This document shows, piece after piece, positions 44,271 through 56,603 of a stretch of DNA of 64,000 nucleotides. The notes beneath the pieces were generated by a model that saw only the letters and a list, made by a program, of their open reading frames with translations, searched no databases and was not told where the DNA came from. How positions within the stretch are numbered: position 1 is the first letter of the stretch; each line of letters begins with the position of its first letter. The stretch is taken from NCBI GenBank assembly GCA_037367405.1, contig JAZKJV010000299.1, forward strand, positions 372,001 to 436,000, read 5' to 3'. The translations under genes and the position numbers were made by a program. This DNA is from Ottelia alismoides. Taxonomy: Eukaryota; Streptophyta; Magnoliopsida; Alismatales; Hydrocharitaceae.

Positions 44271-45673
44271 AAGATGGGGATCAGGAGAACACAAGGGTCA
44301 AGTCAAAAGATACAGAGAAAAAGGCACAAATGCACAGAAGGATCAAGTATGCACACAAGCAATCAAACACAATACAAACCCACAGTTCACCAACTCAACT
44401 CAAAGTGAAGACCGTAAAGGTTCGGTCAATTATCTTATCAATTTTAGAGTTTAGTGGGAATACAATCTATCAGAGCGGTTAAAGCGAGCTGTTAGGAACC
44501 CAATACTCTTAGGAGAATGGCCCAATCCCAAAGTTAGATCTTTCCCAGCCAGTATGAATTGCGGACCGTTTATCAGCTACCCGATCAATTCAATCTGTTA
44601 AGGACGTCACGGACCGCTTTGCCGGCTATCGGAGAGATCCTCACTGGAGAACGACTAACCCAAGATAGTAGTCTGAAAAGAGTTCGGGCGTGACTCTATC
44701 CTAGTGTGCGGGTCGCTCTCTCGCTCAAGCAAACCAAACAATGAGGGGGTTACTCTCTTCAAAACAATGATTTTTCCTTGTATTTTTTAGGGTCGAGTTT
44801 TCTTTAGCAGTCCTGGTTTTAGCAGTTATCACTTGGTTAAAATATTTTCAACGAATCGCCTACCGAGTGTCCAATTTCCTTTTTAACTTATGTGAGTGAA
44901 AACAAGAAAGGAGATCGGAAATGCCAATGCGCGATTAAAAACAATGATGCATGCAGGGGTTAGAGATGCGTACCTTGTCGCCAGCACTCTACATGCAAGT
45001 GATCCGCACAAAATTGAAATAAACTATCCTATATGCAAATGAAAGTGAACCATCCTAGATGATAGCTTCTATTAACGGGCAAGAACAAGTTAATTTGACT
45101 AAGTCCAAATTACGTTCTACTCTACAGGCGCAGAAATTTCTTGTTTATGGTGTTTGGACCTAATTAATTACCTGGCTTAAGCAAATTAATTAAAGCAATC
45201 AAGAGGTAGCTCATGAAATCTGCGGGAAACAAAGAAAAATAAAGATGATGAAAACAAAATCGGTGAGGTCCCCCCAAGTGCACTGGCACTTGGCGAAACA
45301 GACCCCGCAACAAATGAATGTCCTTTTACAAGTTCAAATGGAAAAGAGAAACTCTCTCTCTCTCTCTTTTAATTTTTTTCTCATCTCCTTCAATTCTTTC
45401 TCCTCTTCTCACGCTATCCTGCGGCTTGGTGAGGAATCAAGCCGCCTCCACGTCGCTTGGGTACTTCGGCTTTCCTAGGATCGCTTCCTTCGCTCCGCGG
45501 GCCCTCGCAAGAAAAAGAAAAGAGAATGTGTAAGAAATACAATTATCAAATATGAGAAAAAAATGAAACAAATGCAGTGATATGAACAATGGAATAATGT
45601 GGCAAATTATATATAGATATTTACAACTAACAATAGCAGGTCAAAAGAGAAACCTAACTGCCCTCGTCGTGCC
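44271..45673 (-). other. leader of G2
   Basis: 1.4 kb between PBS and the gag-position sequence. A CT microsatellite lies at about 45350-45369. The rest gives only short frames, none supported. Confidence 0.55.
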
Positions 45674-45691
45674 TCCCCCACAATGGCACCA
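45674..45691 (-). other. primer binding site of G2 (tRNA-Asp type)
   Basis: The minus strand reads TGGTGCCATTGTGGGGGA against TGGCGCCGTTGCCGGGGA. Three of four differences are transitions at CpG or C sites. It lies three bases from the right LTR and sets the element's orientation. Confidence 0.75.
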
Positions 45692-45694
45692 TTT

Positions 45695-48600
45695 TGTTGG
45701 TACGAGAATCTTGGAGTATCGGATAAATTAATGATATGAATGTCGTTGCTGCTATCCCCAAAAATCCCGTGACAAACAATTTTTTTTATTTATTTTTGCT
45801 ACTTATTAAGCTGTATAGCGGACAGGGTCGAACTCAGGGACGCTACAAATCCCGAGGGTAATTCAATAAATCAAAAATCAATTAAGAGAAAACAGGAATC
45901 TCAAAGGACAACTATCCTTGATTTTTGTGATTTTTTTATTTTTTTATTTTTTATTTCTAATTTTTTTATTTTATGATTTTCAAATTTTTAGCGATTTTAA
46001 TTTTGCAATTTTTTTAACGAACAATATGCACAAGCACACGAAATATGCACACCAACTTTTTTTTGTAATTTTTAATTATACCAAAAATGCTCAGGAAAAT
46101 CAGAGAAAATATTTTTAGGTTTTAAAAGTTTTGAAATATTTTTGAGAATTTTTGTGGAATTTTTAGATGTTTTTATACTTTTCTAAAAATCAAGCAGTGA
46201 GAAAATGCGAAAATGTGCACATCCCTGGAGTAATTTGCAACTTAAAAATATTTTAAGTGCCCAAAACTGCTGGCAAATATTTTTAAGACAAACTAGAAGC
46301 AATTATCTACAAACAAGAACTGGAATAACTATTTTTGGATTTTTGTAGAATGTTTTATGATTTTTATAAGCCTTTTGATGTTTTCAAGTTTTTTGGTTTT
46401 ATAAAGAATTATTACGTGAAAATTGGTCAGAAATTAAAAAACAATGAAATAAAACTATCCTATTTTTTTGGAATTTTTGGAATAATAGTTGAACTTTTTT
46501 TATGGATTTTTGAATTTCAGGAAGAGAAAAATGACATGTTTTTGATTTTTTTAATAATAATAAATGAAGACAAAATACAATGGAAATTTTATGCTATGAA
46601 AAACACCACAGCAAAAGCATGCACAAATTTTTTAAGAATTTTTAGACTTAGAAAAACATTTATTTCAATAGAGAATTCATGCAAATTAAAGAGTCAGAGT
46701 AACAAGGATTAAAATGCAAAGATTCAATGTTTTTGCATTAAATAAATAATAAAAATAAATGTGCTGGCTGAAAGTGAGATTTTACCAATAAAACGTGCCA
46801 CACACGTGACTTGTATTGGAGCGGGGTGTTTCTGCAATATTTGAGAACTTCTGACGCGTTCACGCAATTTTTGAATCCTCCAAGGGCGCTGATGTAATTT
46901 TACCAATAAAATATTGAAGCCCTAATTCTCTTTCTGTTCTCTACGTTCAAAATCAAGGGGGCAAGGGTATCACGTGCAGGTCGACGCCTTCTTCTTCTCC
47001 CCAAGGGCGGCGGTGCGGCTGCTGGTGGTTGGCGGTGAGGTGGACTTCTTCGAGGATGGAAGGACTGTCGATGGCATTGGTGGGGCAATGCCTCACGTGG
47101 CTATGGAAGATGGCGTTGGATGAGGTGCTTGAGGTTGGGCAGAGGGCAGCTTCGCGGCTGCTGGTGGTGGAGCAACGCCTCGCGCGACGGTGGGAGGGGC
47201 TGAGGAAGGTTTCTCAGAGGATGCGGGTGGCGGAGGTCTGCTGTCGCGCGGAGGTTGCCTGCGCTCTGGAGGAGTGCCGCCTCTGAAGGGCTGCACAGTG
47301 TTGAAGGTGTGGTAGAGGAGGGGAGAGGGCCCAGCGATGGTGGCAGGGAGTGGTGGTGCTACGGCCGAGGAAGGCGTGGCTAAGCGCGATGGAGATGGCC
47401 ATCCAGGAGACTGCGGTGGTGGCAGGGGATCGCGGCCCTACTACCGTCTCTCCTTCTATTTTTTATTTTATTTTTTTGTAAATTTTATTCTTTTGTAAAT
47501 AGTGAATGAAAACAGTAATAAAAAAAATCCTGTTTTTCTTTATCTTTTTATAAATATGAAATATATGAATTAACAACCGAAGATAAGAAATGTGGTTTTT
47601 ATATTATTATTATTTTTTATCTTTTTTTGTTTTTTTATTATCGAGCAAAACAATGGTTAGAGATAAAGAAAACAAATATTTTTTAATTATTTTTTTATTT
47701 ATTTACAAATAGGAAAATGAACGAGGATCCGACAGAAATGAAATGATCGAATCTGATTCTCCGACCACCGTGTGTCGTCGGAGTTGATAGATCGTGGAAG
47801 ATAGAAAATGAACGCAGAGAGATCGAGAACGTGAGATGAAAAATCAAGTCGAAGCAGAGCAAATCGTGATGTGAATTTTTTTTAAAGATCTAAAGAAATA
47901 AATTACGATGGAATTAAAACATGAAATTTAAATTACGATTAACCTACGATAAAAATGAGCAAAATAACAATGGATCTCACCTTAGGAGTGGAAATGGACC
48001 ATGATCGCCTCGACGAAATCCGACTCGCTGTCACCGGACGGCTCAAAGGCTCGGCACTTTTCTCGACGAAATTTTCTCTCGGAGATCAGGCTTCTCTCTC
48101 TAAAGATTGATCAAGTTGAAATGATGGAGAAGGAGCCATATAAATAGAAAAGATAGAATGAAATTTGAATTTTTGATTTTTTTGTATAAAGAGATAAGAG
48201 AGATGAAAATTGAAATGAATTTTTGAATTTTTGGTGGAAGAGATGAAATGAAATAAAGTAAAAGAGATAAAAATATTTACAAAATTATCTATTTTTTTAA
48301 ATTTTCGTCACTTTATTTATTTAAAATAAAAAATGTTATTTTTTTATTTTTTATGGCGGTTAATTAAAAATAGCAACTATATACATATACTATATACATA
48401 TATGACATTATATATAAGGGTAAATGAGGAAATTGGCCTTTTTTTAAAAAAAAATTTTAATTTTAATTTTAATTTTTTATTTTAAATAATTAGTAGAAAT
48501 ATTTACAAATATATACGAATACAATATACACAAAGTACATGGGAAAATTGCACAAACCACCCCAAAAAACCGACTTTTCAACCGTAACTCCAAAAATTAT

Positions 48601-49211
48601 GAAAATACAACCATTTTAAAGATAATTTAATTTTAAATCTAATGGAAGTGAGATTTATTCAATTTGAGCTCACATGGAGCCGGAATTGGTCTTTCAATTA
48701 GTGCTTAGTGGCTTTTTCCAAGTGTGGTTACTTTTATTATGTACAAGATTTAAGTGTGCAATTGTTTTTATTAATTAGAATACATTTTTATTTACAACTT
48801 TGGTTTTGAAAGTTATTAGATTTGAGGTCAATTAATGCTCAAATAAATTAGTGTCAGTTTTATACAAATATACACAAAATAAGTGAGAAGTATTTACAAC
48901 AACCCACACACATTTTTTGATTTTCTGCTTAAGGACCCTTATCTCCCCCTACTTTATTCCTGGTCGATCAGGTCAAATCTTAACCTTCTCTCAGGGTTTG
49001 GGTCAGCCTGTATACAGTCTTCCCTTTTTTATTTTCTTTTCTTTATTTTTCCTTTATTTATTTTTTTGAGGTTAAAATTAGTAGGAAGTGTACAATATTT
49101 ACACACAGATGCAAGTTAGTAAGAATATGGAGTTAGTGTTATATGCATGTGTTTTATAAGGGATTTTAAGCTAAAATAAATGAATAAAGATGACGAATCA
49201 CAGATTCATCA
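45695..49211 (-). mobile_element. 5' LTR of G2 (right copy)
   Basis: 3517 bases from TGTTGGTACGAGAATC to CAGATTCATCA, matching the left copy. It contains the GC-rich block (46925-47440), a TATA-like motif on the sense strand at 48137-48146 and a donor-like AAGGTGAG at about 47976-47983. Confidence 0.88.
48137..48146 (-). promoter_or_regulatory. TATA-like motif in G2 5' LTR
   Basis: The minus strand reads ATTTATATGG, followed by a CT-rich stretch and, about 160 bases on, a splice-donor-like AAGGTGAGA. On the plus strand the same bases read TATAAATA, so direction is not settled by sequence alone. Confidence 0.35.
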
Positions 49212-49216
49212 GACAC
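49212..49216. repeat. right TSD of G2
   Basis: GACAC, identical to 34561-34565. Confidence 0.85.
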
Positions 49217-50295
49217 ACTTGAGAATATGAAAGACTCTGATTTATCTTTGGGTGATATTTTAGAATATGAATTCCTCACATCCGAGGAGGATCTGGATAG
49301 CACATCTGTCACAAGTTCTCAATCTGACCAACAGGTACAATCTGAAAAGCTGATTGAACTATTTCAAGATCCATCCCAAATAGAACAAGTGGAATTTATT
49401 ACAGATATGTTTGTTGTCTTTTTATCAAAATCGTATGTTATTAAGTTGGACCTTGAATTGATGGCACCTCATATACTCAACATTAATCCAATTTTTGAGG
49501 ATATCATAGTGTCAATTCAAACCCCACGTAACTTAAGCCCCTTCCTGTAAATATTAAGTATGCCTTCCTTGTGGGTGAAAAAGAATAATGACCAGTCATC
49601 ATTAGTAGTAGATTGACCACGGGTCAAGAATCTCACTTGTTAGAGGCTCTAGAGAGAAAATGCAAGGATCTTGGATGGAATATTTCGGATCGCTATGGGA
49701 TCAGTCATTCCTTGTGTTCACACCACCTATCCATTGAATATGCCAACAAACCATCCCGTGAATTTTAGAGAAGATTGAATTCTTATCTTCAGGAAGTAGT
49801 CATAAAGGAAATCATGAAGTGGTGTGATGCGGGTTTCATTTATCCCATCTTCGATTCTAAATAGGAAAACGAATTGCATATTGTTCCGAATAAATCTAGG
49901 ATCAGTGTTATCACCAATGATCATGGAGAGGAGATATTGACCCATGTACCTACACCTTGGTGTGTTTGCATTGACTATTGGCGCCTGAATTCAGCTACCA
50001 AGAAGGATCACTTTCCACTGCTGCTCATTTGATCAAGTGCTTGAAAGGTTGGCAGGGAAAGAGTTCTTTTGTTCCTTAGACGGGTACTTGGGATATCACT
50101 AAGTGACAATCGCCCTTGAGGAACAAGAGAAGGTGATGTTCACTTGTCCATTTGTCATGTATGCCTTCAAATGGATTCCCTTTGTATTGTGCAACAATTT
50201 GCTACATTCCAAAGGTGTATATTGGTTATGTTCAACAACATGGTGGGTAGTTTTCTGGAGATTTTCATATACAATTTCTTAGTCTATGGTTGATG
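49217..50295 (+). pseudogene. G1 post-protease linker and partial reverse transcriptase
   Basis: Directly after the TSD the G1 frame resumes with an acidic linker open to 49550 (SDLSLGDILEYEF). Through frame changes RT blocks follow: NLSPFL/LKYAFL, VIISSxLTxGQE, RRLNSYLQEVVIKEIMKW, DAGFIYPIFDSK, WCVCIDYWRLNSATKKDHFP, LERLAGKEFFCSLDGYLGYH, FTCPFVMYAFKWIPF. These match Athila-type RT. The catalytic MDDF position reads FIYNFL, so the Asp pair is lost. Sequence similarity ends near 50295, so the RT C-terminus, RNase H, integrase and 3' LTR are missing. Confidence 0.85.
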
Positions 50296-50738
50296 TTCTT
50301 GTTAGAGCAATGGCACCTAATGTTCGATCTTAGAGGAACCTATGATGTCCAATGAGTCGGATTCGACAATCGCTATATCGGCCCTCTCTTGCCGCTTGAC
50401 AGGTGAACCAATCAGATAACCAATAACTAACCCATGATAATGATTAAACAATGAATAAAATGCAAGGTGAAATTTATTATACCATAAAAGAATGTGTATG
50501 AATGATAATCACTAGGGGTCAAACCACAATGAGAGATTGATGGATATGCATATTATTATTAATAATCAATAATAATTATTTTGGTTACTTTTCTGCTTTT
50601 TGTTTTTTTGCTGGTTTTAATTATATTTATTTTTTATGTGTTATAAATTGTTTCATATTTATTTTTATTTTTTCCTTTTTCATTTTGAAAAAATTTAATT
50701 CCTTTTATTTTTAAAGTATAATATATACTTATACAATA
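50296..50738. other. unassigned stretch
   Basis: A non-repetitive part to about 50530, then AT-rich sequence. No frame or motif that I can support. It follows the break in G1. Confidence 0.5.
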
Positions 50739-51123
50739 AGAGAAAGGGACCGTACTCCATGGAGTAGGTAACTTACCTACTCCATTTTCTTCTTTTTCAA
50801 TTTTTCTTTATTTTTTTTTAAAATGCTTCCATGGATTTTCATAATTATCCCTCTAATATGTCATTCAAATTTCGTCAGAAACAAAGACTCCTACGGCATC
50901 CATCCAGACAGTCATTTTTTAACGATCACAGATTTACTGTATTTTTCATGTTCTGGATGGAGGCCGTAGGAGTCTCTGTTTCTGACAAAATGTGAACGAC
51001 ATATTAGAGGGATATAATTATGCAAATCCATGGAAGCATTTTTCTAAAACAAATAAAAAATTTTGAAAAAAAGAAAGTGGAGTAGGTAAGTTACCTACTC
51101 CAAGGAGTAGGATCCCTTTCCTC
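50739..51123. mobile_element. foldback MITE 1 (385 bp)
   Basis: Nearly the whole element is one inverted repeat, with arms meeting around 50930-50945. The ends read AGAGAAAGGGA and, reverse-complemented from the right, GAGGAAAGGGA. ATACAATA flanks it at 50731-50738 and 51124-51131, an 8-bp TSD. Each arm contains a further perfect 25-base palindrome around GTAGGTAACTTACCTAC (50760-50784 and 51078-51102). No coding capacity. Confidence 0.82.
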
Positions 51124-51250
51124 ATACAATAATAAGAATATTATAGATATTATAAATAATATAATGCATATTATATATACATATATATAACGAAACAACC
51201 CTTTTTGAAAGTTTTTAAAATATAATATATATTTATAATTAATAATAATA

Positions 51251-51624
51251 AGGGAAAAATGGGGCTGCCCCCAGGGGGAGCTAACATGGCTCCCCCACCC
51301 AATTTTCCCCGTTTTTGTTTTGAAAATTTCTTCCATGGAAATTCATCACCATATCCCTATATTATGTAGTTCAAATTTCATGAGAAATAGAGACTCCTAC
51401 GGCCTCCATCTAGATAGTCATTTCTTAACGGTCACAAAATAGTTGAATTTGACCCCATCTTGATGGAGGTCATAGGAGTCTCTATTTCACTAGAAATTTG
51501 AATGACATAATATAGGGATTTGATGAATTTCCACTGAAGAATTTTCGAAAAAATAAAAAGATATGGGAAAATAGGGCAAAGGAGCTAAGTTAGCTCCCGT
51601 TAGAGGGCGGCCCCATTTTGCCCT
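51251..51624. mobile_element. foldback MITE 2 (374 bp), core related to MITE 1
   Basis: The ends read AGGGAAAAATGGGGCTGCCC and, from the right, AGGGCAAAATGGGGCCGCCC. Both arms include GACTCCTACGGCCTCCATC-like sequence shared with MITE 1, but the terminal 40-60 bases differ from it. A hairpin GGGGGAGC/GCTCCCCC lies at 51274-51296. The TSD is unclear, because flanks TAATAATA and ACTAATAA only partly agree. Confidence 0.75.
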
Positions 51625-51737
51625 ACTAATAAGAATATGTAGTATATAAATATTATAGAGTGTATATAGTATATATAAGGTTTTGTAATTTTAAAAATGT
51701 ATGTATATATGTGTGTGTGTATGTGTGTGTGTATAAA

Positions 51738-51911
51738 TAGAGGACTGATCCTGTGAGAGCTAAAAACTGTGAGAGCATGAGAGCAGTGAGTCTGGACCAC
51801 TAGATTCCGCTAATTGATTGGAGGAGGAGAGAGATGAGCAAAATCTAATGGTCCAGACTCACAGCTCTCACGCTCTTACAATTTTTGGCCTCACAGGGTC
51901 ATCCCTCTATA
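51738..51911. mobile_element. foldback MITE 3 (about 174 bp)
   Basis: Arms of about 70 bases: the left with GATCCTGTGAGAGCTAAAA and GTGAGTCTGGACCACTAGA, the right being their inverted copy with a few changes. Ends read TAGAGG. TATAAATA flanks both sides (51732-51739 and 51910-51917), but overlaps the element ends, so the exact TSD is uncertain. Not similar to MITE 1 or 2. Confidence 0.7.
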
Positions 51912-52880
51912 TAAATATACTCAAACTTAAGAAAATAAATTGTTTTTGTTTTTTTGAACATTTTCTCTATTTTTATGTTTTTTATATAATTTTCGCTAAT
52001 TTTTATGTATTTTTAATGTACTATAATGTATAAAACACGAAGTATAATAAATAGGCTGAATTGTTTTGGCTATTAAAAATAGATAATTAGTTCGAAATTT
52101 CCCAAAACTTTATTTAATATATACTATATAGAATAAAAAATAGAATAGAAAACTATTTTATTTTTAATAGAATTTTCCTTATTTTTATAAGTTTTTTGGG
52201 TTTTGTGATGTTAAGGTTTTTCTTTTATATTTTTAAGTGATTTTTGGTATGAAGGTATAATATATAATAATATATATACTATTTTTTTGGAAATTTTAAA
52301 TTTAGTTTTACAATTTTTGGATTTTTATATGTAAATACGGAATATATAACTTCTCTTTGATTTTTAGAAAATAGAAAAATACAAATAAATGCCAAAAAGA
52401 ACTATGGTGTGAACAAGCAATATATCAGACATCTAGCATATTTTTCCTACATTTTTTCGAGCACATGAGCTAATTATAAAAATTAGAAATGCATAAATAA
52501 AAATATAAGCCTAGTAGGGGTATATTCGCAGTAAAATAAAAGGGCAAGGTTCTTCATGCAAATCACACAGAAATATTACACTATATTTAAAATTATAGTA
52601 CTAATCCTAAATACCTAAACCTAGGAGGGGTTTAGTGCAAAAAGCCCAGGTCCTTATGCACATAGGTATTCGAGGTGACTTGGCAAGGGATAAAACAGAT
52701 TATACAAGAATGTTGGGGGTCCACTTGCAAATAATACAAATACTATTATGTTATAATTTTTTTGTTAACATTAAAACTAAACATAAAAATTGTAGAAGAG
52801 TGTAAATGCAAAATACCCCTAACCACACACGATTCAAAGTCGATGATGCATTCACTTGCACACGTGGTGCATAGTGAATG
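51912..52880. other. AT-rich stretch, unassigned
   Basis: Very AT-rich, no supported frame. Composition is like the AT-rich parts of the gypsy LTRs in this window, and it may belong to the same LTR as the next segment. Confidence 0.4.
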
Positions 52881-53998
52881 ATTGATACCCCTTCATTGCT
52901 CAAAGACTAATATTAGAACTCACAAGTGATCTGATGGTCGAAGGTTCTCAAGATCTGACGCGAGCTATGCAATCTGGGTGAGCGACAAGATCTGACGACA
53001 CTGAAACTCTTGGAAGAACATGTAAGAAGGAAGCGCAAGGGCTCCTTCCTCTGATGATGGTGCTCGGCTCCATACACCTAGAGGCCACCCGAAGGTCTCG
53101 ATATAAATCTGAGGCCCTCCCTCATCGAATGGAGGTGGAACCAGAATTCTAACCACACTAAAGGGAACCTGAAGCTAAGGTTCTGGATGCTAATCACCTC
53201 AATTGAGTCTCTTCCTTCCAGGAACCTGTACGGTTAGAACAAGAAAGCACATGAGAAGGCTCCTGGGCTATTATTGGGCGAATTCGATGTGAAATGGAGC
53301 GAGATGGTACATCTCTGACAATAGGCAATGGAAGGAAATGGATGGACTTGAATCAAAAGGATTCGATGTGGTTGAAAGGAGTGGAGTGTCTAGAAATGCA
53401 AGTTAAAGGTAGTGATGGGCAATCGAAACAAGGTGAGATGGTGGTTGAACAGAGGTCAGAGAGCTAAGCTCCAAGGTACTCAAGATCTAAAAATTTATCC
53501 TAAAAACATCGATAAAGGCATGGGATAAATGCTAGAAATAAAAACCTAGAACTAAAATCTACCTAGAAATGCGAAGAAAAGAGCAGCTCATACCTTGAAA
53601 TTAGGGAGGAGAGTCTTCACTGACGGTGCTTCGGCTAAGGGTGGAACCTCCCTTTATCAACCTCCTCCTCACCATGGAATGCGAAGCGCCACTTATTGTC
53701 ACTAAGGGCGAGCTCCTTAGGAACTAAGGGGCTAGATGATGATCAGAAGGGGAACGGGAAAAAACAGAGGAGGAGGGAGTTATTTATACACAGGTAAAGA
53801 GGGCTTCAAAACTTTGGGTTTGTGAGCGGATTTATTCTCGTTTGACCAAGGTGAGAGTCAGACATGGAAGAGGTATGTGTCGACAAGATCTTTCATGAAG
53901 AAAGAACAATGCATCAATAACTATATCATGGAAGAAAATTCGATGAAAATTTGGGATATGATGCTCTAATAGACTATAGGGCTAAAGGTAGAATAGTT
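52881..53998 (-). mobile_element. probable gypsy LTR fragment G3
   Basis: On the minus strand a TATA box, TATAAATA (53781-53788), is followed by a CT-rich leader, a GC-richer stretch and a splice-donor-like CAAGGTATGAG at about 53587-53597. The same order occurs in the G1 and G2 LTRs. There are no recognisable ends or interior. Element C is inserted at its right side. Assignment rests on architecture only. Confidence 0.35.
53781..53788 (-). promoter_or_regulatory. TATA box on minus strand in G3 fragment
   Basis: TATAAATA after GTG on the minus strand, followed by ACTCCCTCCTCCTC, a good plant core promoter layout. Confidence 0.45.
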
Positions 53999-56589
53999 TG
54001 TTGGACATGCGAGCCCACGACAATCCATTATGCAATAAATGTTATTACAAATATCATTCTCTGATCTGAAATGAAGAATAACTAATTTGCATAATAGGTC
54101 CCTTAATACAATTAGGGTTATGTATAATGGCCATCTTATTGATCATACATCTGTTGATTCAATTATTGAATCATAGAGGCTGGTGCTTGGATGAATATCT
54201 AAAAAATTAGATTGAGGAGTCATTGAGTACTGTCAAATGATTATTAAGAGATGATCTCCAGCATGAGAAGGAGATACCAATCCTTTATCTAAAGGCTGAT
54301 ATCTAATCGACCTCTTGATGTAGGTCCTCTACATAAGAATAGAGATTCAGAGGTCTTAGATAAGTTAGATCAAAGAGTTGACTTAACTAGATAGAGATAA
54401 CTAAATACATATGTCGTATGTTTTCACTATATAGGCACACATCCTATGACCGGAGACAGATGTGCTACTATATGTCTGAGTATGTACATTTGACAGACCA
54501 ATAGGTTGATGACCTAATCAAGGTCTATACACTAGCACGCTGGTGTGCATACAAGGGTATATGCGTAATACGATCTCTCAAAGGGATCATACATGTTCAT
54601 TACTGAATCGGAAGATAGGAGATCACTCATGAGATATTGGGAAGGATCAAATTCCATGTACAATCATCTCGCTTTGGAAGATTGACTGAATTTGTAGGTT
54701 TGATATATGCGTTTGGAAAGTATATGATCAACACCTAGGTATGATATATGCTTTTGAAAATCATATGATCGATACCGACTCCCAATAATCAAATGAGAAA
54801 GTTAATGATAAAACCCTGAAGGAGACAGTCTAAATGAGATCTAAAATTTTCGGTTTACTCTGGGTCTTCTAGTATGCAGGATGTAAATGTATTAGGATTA
54901 TCTAAGGGTCATGTTATCACAAAATATTGCATAACCATGATGCTTCCCTTTCAAGGGAATGGTGAAACAAGTTAAGATTTTAGTGACTTCTCTCAATAGA
55001 GAAGTGATCTAGTCTTGGTCCAAGTGTTGGACAGTGATCTGAATGTGATTCAGATGCAATGAGAAGATTAGATCTACGAGCTGGATTTAATCAAGCATCT
55101 TTGGGAGGTCCACAAGATCTGGATTTGAAATATGATCTCAATATCCAAGTCACTATTAGTGGAACAATACAATTGCCATGTCCTTATCTCCAAGTATCCA
55201 CGGAGAAAGTGCATTATCCTTGAAAGAGTTCAAGGATAATTTCACTCTTGATAAATGTATCCGAGCATTGAGAAAAATTGATAATTAAATGTGATTTAAT
55301 TATCAATGATGTGAATAATGTGAATGCGATTCATATTATTTCGGCACATGAGAATGGAGATCAAAGATGATTAAATATGGTTTAATTATCATGGATATGA
55401 ATAATGTGGATAGTACTATCCATATTAATCATATATATTATAAATTCGATTTATAATATATAAGAGAGAGCTATTTTTAAATAACATTTACGATTTAAAT
55501 GTTGACGTGAATTGGATTCACATGGGACAATTAATTGAAAATGCAATTTACATTTTATTTTGGGTTGTGAATGCGATTCATGAATTTCCAATGGCATGAT
55601 TGCAATTTTCACAAAATAATTATGAATTATTTTTGTGGAAATATTTACAACAAGTGTTGTTGTAAATATTGGAGATTTCCATAGAATAATGTAATCTCAT
55701 GAGCTTGCAAGGACATTTCCACCTTCCATCTTGAGATGATGGGTGGCTACCAACTCCTATTGGGAGAAGGTGGCCATCCCCCACTCTTTATGAAAGGAGG
55801 CTAGCCTTCTTCTTATTATCTCCATGCTTGATTGATTTAATTTTGGAATTAATTTATATTGATTATTCAATATTTATTTAGTTTAATTTACTTTAATTGT
55901 TGTTGTGTTTTTACAATAAAATCATGGTCATTGAAAAAACGCAAATCAATCTCATCATTTGGATTTGTGTGCACATGGATTGGGATCCATGGACTCCCAA
56001 AACCCAATATAAGAAGAGGTACCCCTTGATCTTCAAGTTACAACAACATAAGAGACACAACATATGCTCTCTCTCTCATTCTCTATATGTCCTCTCTCTC
56101 CTTCTCTCTCAAAAAGTGGACGTCCATATTTTGACCTAGAGAAGAACTCTGTCGTCGCCATGCCATCATGTTGCCGCTTCGACTTCTCGTGGATCTTCGT
56201 CTCCTTCAGTGTGCCTCTCTTATGAAGAAGTCATCAGATCTTATGTGACGAGATTAGGAGATTCGCTGCTTGGATCATCAACATGGATTGCGAGGAGCAC
56301 GTGTTTCATCAACACGCTCGCAAGCGTCTCCTTCATTGGATTGGACTTGAGACAAGAGATCTCTACGTTTAGAGACTCGATCGCAACTACACATCAAGAG
56401 TTAAACCTAATACTTATTTGTGTTTATATGAAACAATCTGAGGAGTGTTCTTGGATCATGTGGTTTCATCGTTTGAAAAAATTTAAATTCCGTTGCCCCG
56501 AGCAACTAGTACGACTAGTCACTCCCTATCGCATATGATGCATTCCTCACGCTTCCATGATGCTCTTAAGGATCTTCCTATATTCTTAA
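53999..56589 (+). mobile_element. 5' LTR of C
   Basis: It begins TGTTGGACATGCGAGCCC. The end is placed at 56589, two bases before the PBS, by alignment with B2. TATA at 56006 and CT tract at about 56063-56112. Confidence 0.85.
56006..56013 (+). promoter_or_regulatory. TATA box of C 5' LTR
   Basis: AATATAAG followed by AAGAGGTACCCC, aligned with TTATAAAA plus GAAGAGGCAACCC of the B2 LTRs. Confidence 0.5.
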
Positions 56590-56591
56590 AG

Positions 56592-56603
56592 TGATATTAG
56601 ATC
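56592..56603 (+). other. primer binding site of C, decayed
   Basis: TGATATTAGATC, in the place of TGGTATCAGAGC, eight or nine of twelve positions kept. Confidence 0.6.

Larger units (their letters stand above)
34566..49211 (-). mobile_element. non-autonomous gypsy element G2 (14.6 kb), nested in G1
   Basis: Long direct repeats at both ends (34566-38860 and 45695-49211) start TGTTGGTA and end TTCATCA on the plus strand. The flanks are the 5-bp direct repeat GACAC. A tRNA-Asp-type PBS next to the right LTR and a protease on the minus strand fix the orientation as minus. The interior has protease and a post-protease frame but I find no RT, RNase H or integrase, so it would have depended on a relative such as G1, whose LTR shares motifs with it. 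It also contains a Pack-MULE. The LTRs differ at roughly one position in ten in parts compared by eye. Confidence 0.88.
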
